From positions 1-9,293 of the forward strand of contig PMKX01000044.1 of NCBI GenBank assembly GCA_003158705.1: a stretch of DNA of 9,293 bases. The letters run 5' to 3'. The stretch is from Actinomycetota bacterium. GTDB lineage: Bacteria > Actinomycetota > Thermoleophilia > UBA2241. The notes below the pieces were generated by a model. It was not told the origin of the DNA. It was given only the letters and a program-made list of their open reading frames with translations, and did not search any database. The position numbers and the translations under genes are program-made. Below are positions 7,690-9,293 of this stretch, one piece after another. Position 1 is the first letter of the stretch. Every line of letters starts with the position of its first letter.

Positions 7690-8493
7690 CTAGCGTAGCA
7701 CGAGATTGGCGACGTCGAGCATGCGTCGCGGCAGCTCCTGGAAGCTCTTGACGGGAAACACGTCGCCGCGCGCCTGGTCGGCCATGCTGCGACACAGGCC
7801 GGGGTTCATCTTGTAGTCCTCCGTGAGGAGCACGAACAAGCGCGGGAAGCGCGCCGCCAGGGGCACCGGGTCCGGCCCCACCGTGTAGACGCCGTCGGTG
7901 ATCAGCAGGCCGGCGCGGCGCGGGTTGCGGCCGCGCTCGAGCTCCGCCGCCCCGACCTCGAGCGCCGCGGCGATATTGGTGTAGCCGCGCACCGGCTGCT
8001 CCAGCATCAGCCTCACGACCTCCTCCGGCGGGTCGTCTGCGCCGAGGCGGCTGATGGCCTTGGCCTTGTCGTCGAAGGTCACCACAGCCAGGTCTCGGCC
8101 CTGCATCTTCAGAGCCAGCACGGCTGTGGCCACGGCCGCCAGGGCCATCTTCTCGCCCGACATCGAGAGCGACGTGTCCATCATGAGTACCACCTGCTGC
8201 CGTCGCTCCTGACGTCGCGTGACGACCCAGTCATCGACGTCAGGAAAGTCCTTGCCGGTGATGTTCTCGAGCGTGCGCTCGACGTCCAGCTCGCCCTGGT
8301 GCGGCTCGCGCATGACCTCGCTCACGGCACGCGTGGCCGCGCGCATAGGCCCCACGAGGTCGGCGGCGCGGCGCAGAACGGCCGCCGCCGCCAGGCGCTC
8401 CGCATAGGCGCGCATGCCGCGGTCCGCCAGCCGCGCGCCAGTGCGGGAAAGGTGCGTGGCGATGGTCCAGCCGTCCAGCTCGCCCAGAGGCAC
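7690..8493 (-). CDS. VWA-domain protein (CoxE-like), MoxR partner; start uncertain
   Basis: 267 residues from a GTG at 8493. The N-terminal part is helical and charged (about 12-100). The von Willebrand factor A domain begins at VVLMMDTSLSMSGE (101-114), with the metal-binding MIDAS motif DTSLS (106-110), Thr in GYTNIAAALE (T172) and Asp in LLITDGVYTVG (D200), so the metal site looks intact. The domain runs to about 250. VWA proteins next to MoxR ATPases act together with them in protein maturation or metal/cofactor insertion. Neither the GTG nor any nearby codon has a good Shine-Dalgarno sequence. The same frame stays open to 8685 with coding-like composition (for example SSADALASLALTYG just before the GTG) but contains no ATG, GTG or TTG. 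The true protein may start earlier, perhaps at CTG 8619, which overlaps the MoxR stop. Confidence 0.88.
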   Translation of the reverse strand: MPLGELDGWTIATHLSRTGARLADRGMRAYAERLAAAAVLRRAADLVGPMRAATRAVSEVMREPHQGELDVERTLENITGKDFPDVDDWVVTRRQERRQQVVLMMDTSLSMSGEKMALAAVATAVLALKMQGRDLAVVTFDDKAKAISRLGADDPPEEVVRLMLEQPVRGYTNIAAALEVGAAELERGRNPRRAGLLITDGVYTVGPDPVPLAARFPRLFVLLTEDYKMNPGLCRSMADQARGDVFPVKSFQELPRRMLDVANLVLR

Positions 8494-8574
8494 GCCGTAC
8501 GTGAGCGCCAGACTGGCGAGTGCATCGGCAGAGGAGATCGCCGGCTCGCCCAGAGGCGCGCCGGCCGCAGAGCT

Positions 8575-8610
8575 GCGGCGCCGGCGGCCGGCACCGTCGG
8601 CCGGCGCCGC
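8575..8610 (-). repeat. Strong GC inverted repeat just after the MoxR stop
   Basis: GCGGCGCCGGC (8575-8585) and GCCGGCGCCGC (8600-8610) are perfect 11-bp arms around a 14-nt loop that is itself GC-rich. It starts 5 bp past the MoxR stop codon and precedes the VWA GTG by about 80 bp. No U-tract follows. If the VWA frame extends upstream, it would encode an Ala/Gly/Arg linker here. Otherwise it is an intercistronic hairpin able to tune VWA expression. Confidence 0.45.
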
Positions 8611-8615
8611 GCCGC

Positions 8616-9293
8616 TCAGCTCGGCGCTTTTGGGTGCTCCTCCTCCCCGCCGGCCTCGCCGTCCCCGCCACGCACGACCACGGCTTCATAGAGCTCGTCC
8701 AGCGCGGCGGCGAAGCTCGCGTCGATGTCGTCGCGCAGATCGACGCGCGTGGCCAACGCCGCCGCGGCAGCCTCGCGCAGGGCCGTAGGACCCTCCAGAC
8801 GCGCCGCCAGCGTGACCATGGCCATGGCGGCGCGCACCGAGGCGCCCTTCTTGAAAGCCGCGTGTCTGCGTGTGGCGCGCGTGAGCTTCACGGCCAGACG
8901 CACGAGCTCGGCGTCGGCGCTGCCGGTCTGCCGGCGCACGATCTCCTCTTCCTCGGCCGCGCTCTGATACTCGAGCACGACGTGCTCGAACCGGTCGCGC
9001 AGCGCCTCCGAGAGGTGGCCTGTGGCCACGTACTCGACCGGGTTCTGGGTAGCGATCACCTGGAAGCCGGCGGCCGCACGCACCTCGCCGATGTGCGGCA
9101 CCATCACGAGGCCCTCGTCGAGGGCCGGCAGGAGAACGTTCTGCACCGATTCCGGCATGCGGTTCAACTCGTTGATGAACAGTACGCCGCCCTCGGTCAT
9201 GGCCTGGAGCAACGGCCCGGCAAAGAACGACTCCTGGCCGTAGCCGCGCTTGAGCACCAGCGGCGGATCGAACCAGCCGGTGAGCTTGCTCTC
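8616..9293 (-). CDS. MoxR-family AAA+ ATPase, N-terminal part beyond window
   Basis: 225 C-terminal residues; the frame is open to the right edge, so Walker A (P-loop) is not visible. The Walker B strand is GGVLFINELNRMPE (35-48), with NE in place of the usual DE. A sensor 1 segment VIATQNPVEY (79-88), the arginine-finger region LSEALRDRFEHVVL (94-107) and a sensor 2 region GASVRAAM (150-157) follow in MoxR order. An acidic tail (about 208-220) ends the protein. MoxR ATPases work with VWA proteins, usually the next gene as here, as hexameric chaperones that mature or load metal into client enzymes (CoxD/CoxE, NorQ/NorD, CbbQ/CbbO are examples). Which client applies here is not shown by the sequence. 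Its 3' end carries GGGGAGGAGGAG (8637-8648), which encodes the acidic tail and may also serve as a ribosome site. Confidence 0.93.
   Translation of the reverse strand, partial: ESKLTGWFDPPLVLKRGYGQESFFAGPLLQAMTEGGVLFINELNRMPESVQNVLLPALDEGLVMVPHIGEVRAAAGFQVIATQNPVEYVATGHLSEALRDRFEHVVLEYQSAAEEEEIVRRQTGSADAELVRLAVKLTRATRRHAAFKKGASVRAAMAMVTLAARLEGPTALREAAAAALATRVDLRDDIDASFAAALDELYEAVVVRGGDGEAGGEEEHPKAPS

Noticed and set aside
1..9293. Mobile elements, tRNA/rRNA genes, CRISPR arrays, riboswitches
   Set aside because: Reading both strands, I saw no transposase motifs, terminal repeats, direct-repeat arrays or tRNA-like cloverleaf segments, and no gap exceeds about 122 bp.

Overview
The window comes from a GC-rich bacterial chromosome. 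All nine genes are on the minus strand, packed with gaps of 0 to 122 bp, so transcription runs from base 9293 towards base 1. I see no rRNA, tRNA, CRISPR array, insertion sequence or convincing rho-independent terminator. The GC-rich coding bias, the pentose-phosphate gene cluster and the transaldolase/isomerase type fit a deep-branching actinobacterium (for example Thermoleophilia) or a similar high-GC phylum. That placement is inference with low confidence.

Upstream half (9293 to 5856): a MoxR-type AAA+ ATPase (its N-terminal part lies beyond the right edge), a von Willebrand factor A (VWA) protein with an intact metal-binding MIDAS motif, a small HEAT-repeat protein, a multi-pass membrane protein of the DUF1295 / steroid 5-alpha-reductase-like family, and a small membrane-anchored protein with a PH-like domain. 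MoxR+VWA pairs are known as chaperone or chelatase-like machines that remodel or load cofactors into client proteins. What this pair acts on, and whether the three following genes belong to it, cannot be read from the sequence.

Downstream half (5789 to 1): a central-carbon operon in the order transketolase (tkt), transaldolase (tal), glucose-6-phosphate isomerase (pgi) and 6-phosphogluconate dehydrogenase (gnd, cut by the left edge). Together these give the non-oxidative pentose phosphate interconversions (tkt, tal), the link back to glucose-6-phosphate (pgi) and the oxidative decarboxylation to ribulose-5-phosphate (gnd). The isomerase is of the kind elsewhere fused to transaldolase; here tal and pgi are separate frames joined by a TGATG stop/start overlap. 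A glucose-6-phosphate dehydrogenase gene (zwf) would be expected just left of base 1.

Most genes have clear Shine-Dalgarno sequences. The exceptions are the two TGATG-coupled genes (pgi, DUF1295) and the VWA gene, whose start is uncertain. Four of the intercistronic gaps hold GC-rich inverted repeats without U-tracts. The least ordinary parts are the five-gene MoxR/VWA/HEAT/DUF1295/PH block, the unusual Walker B of the MoxR protein, and the VWA gene's start region.
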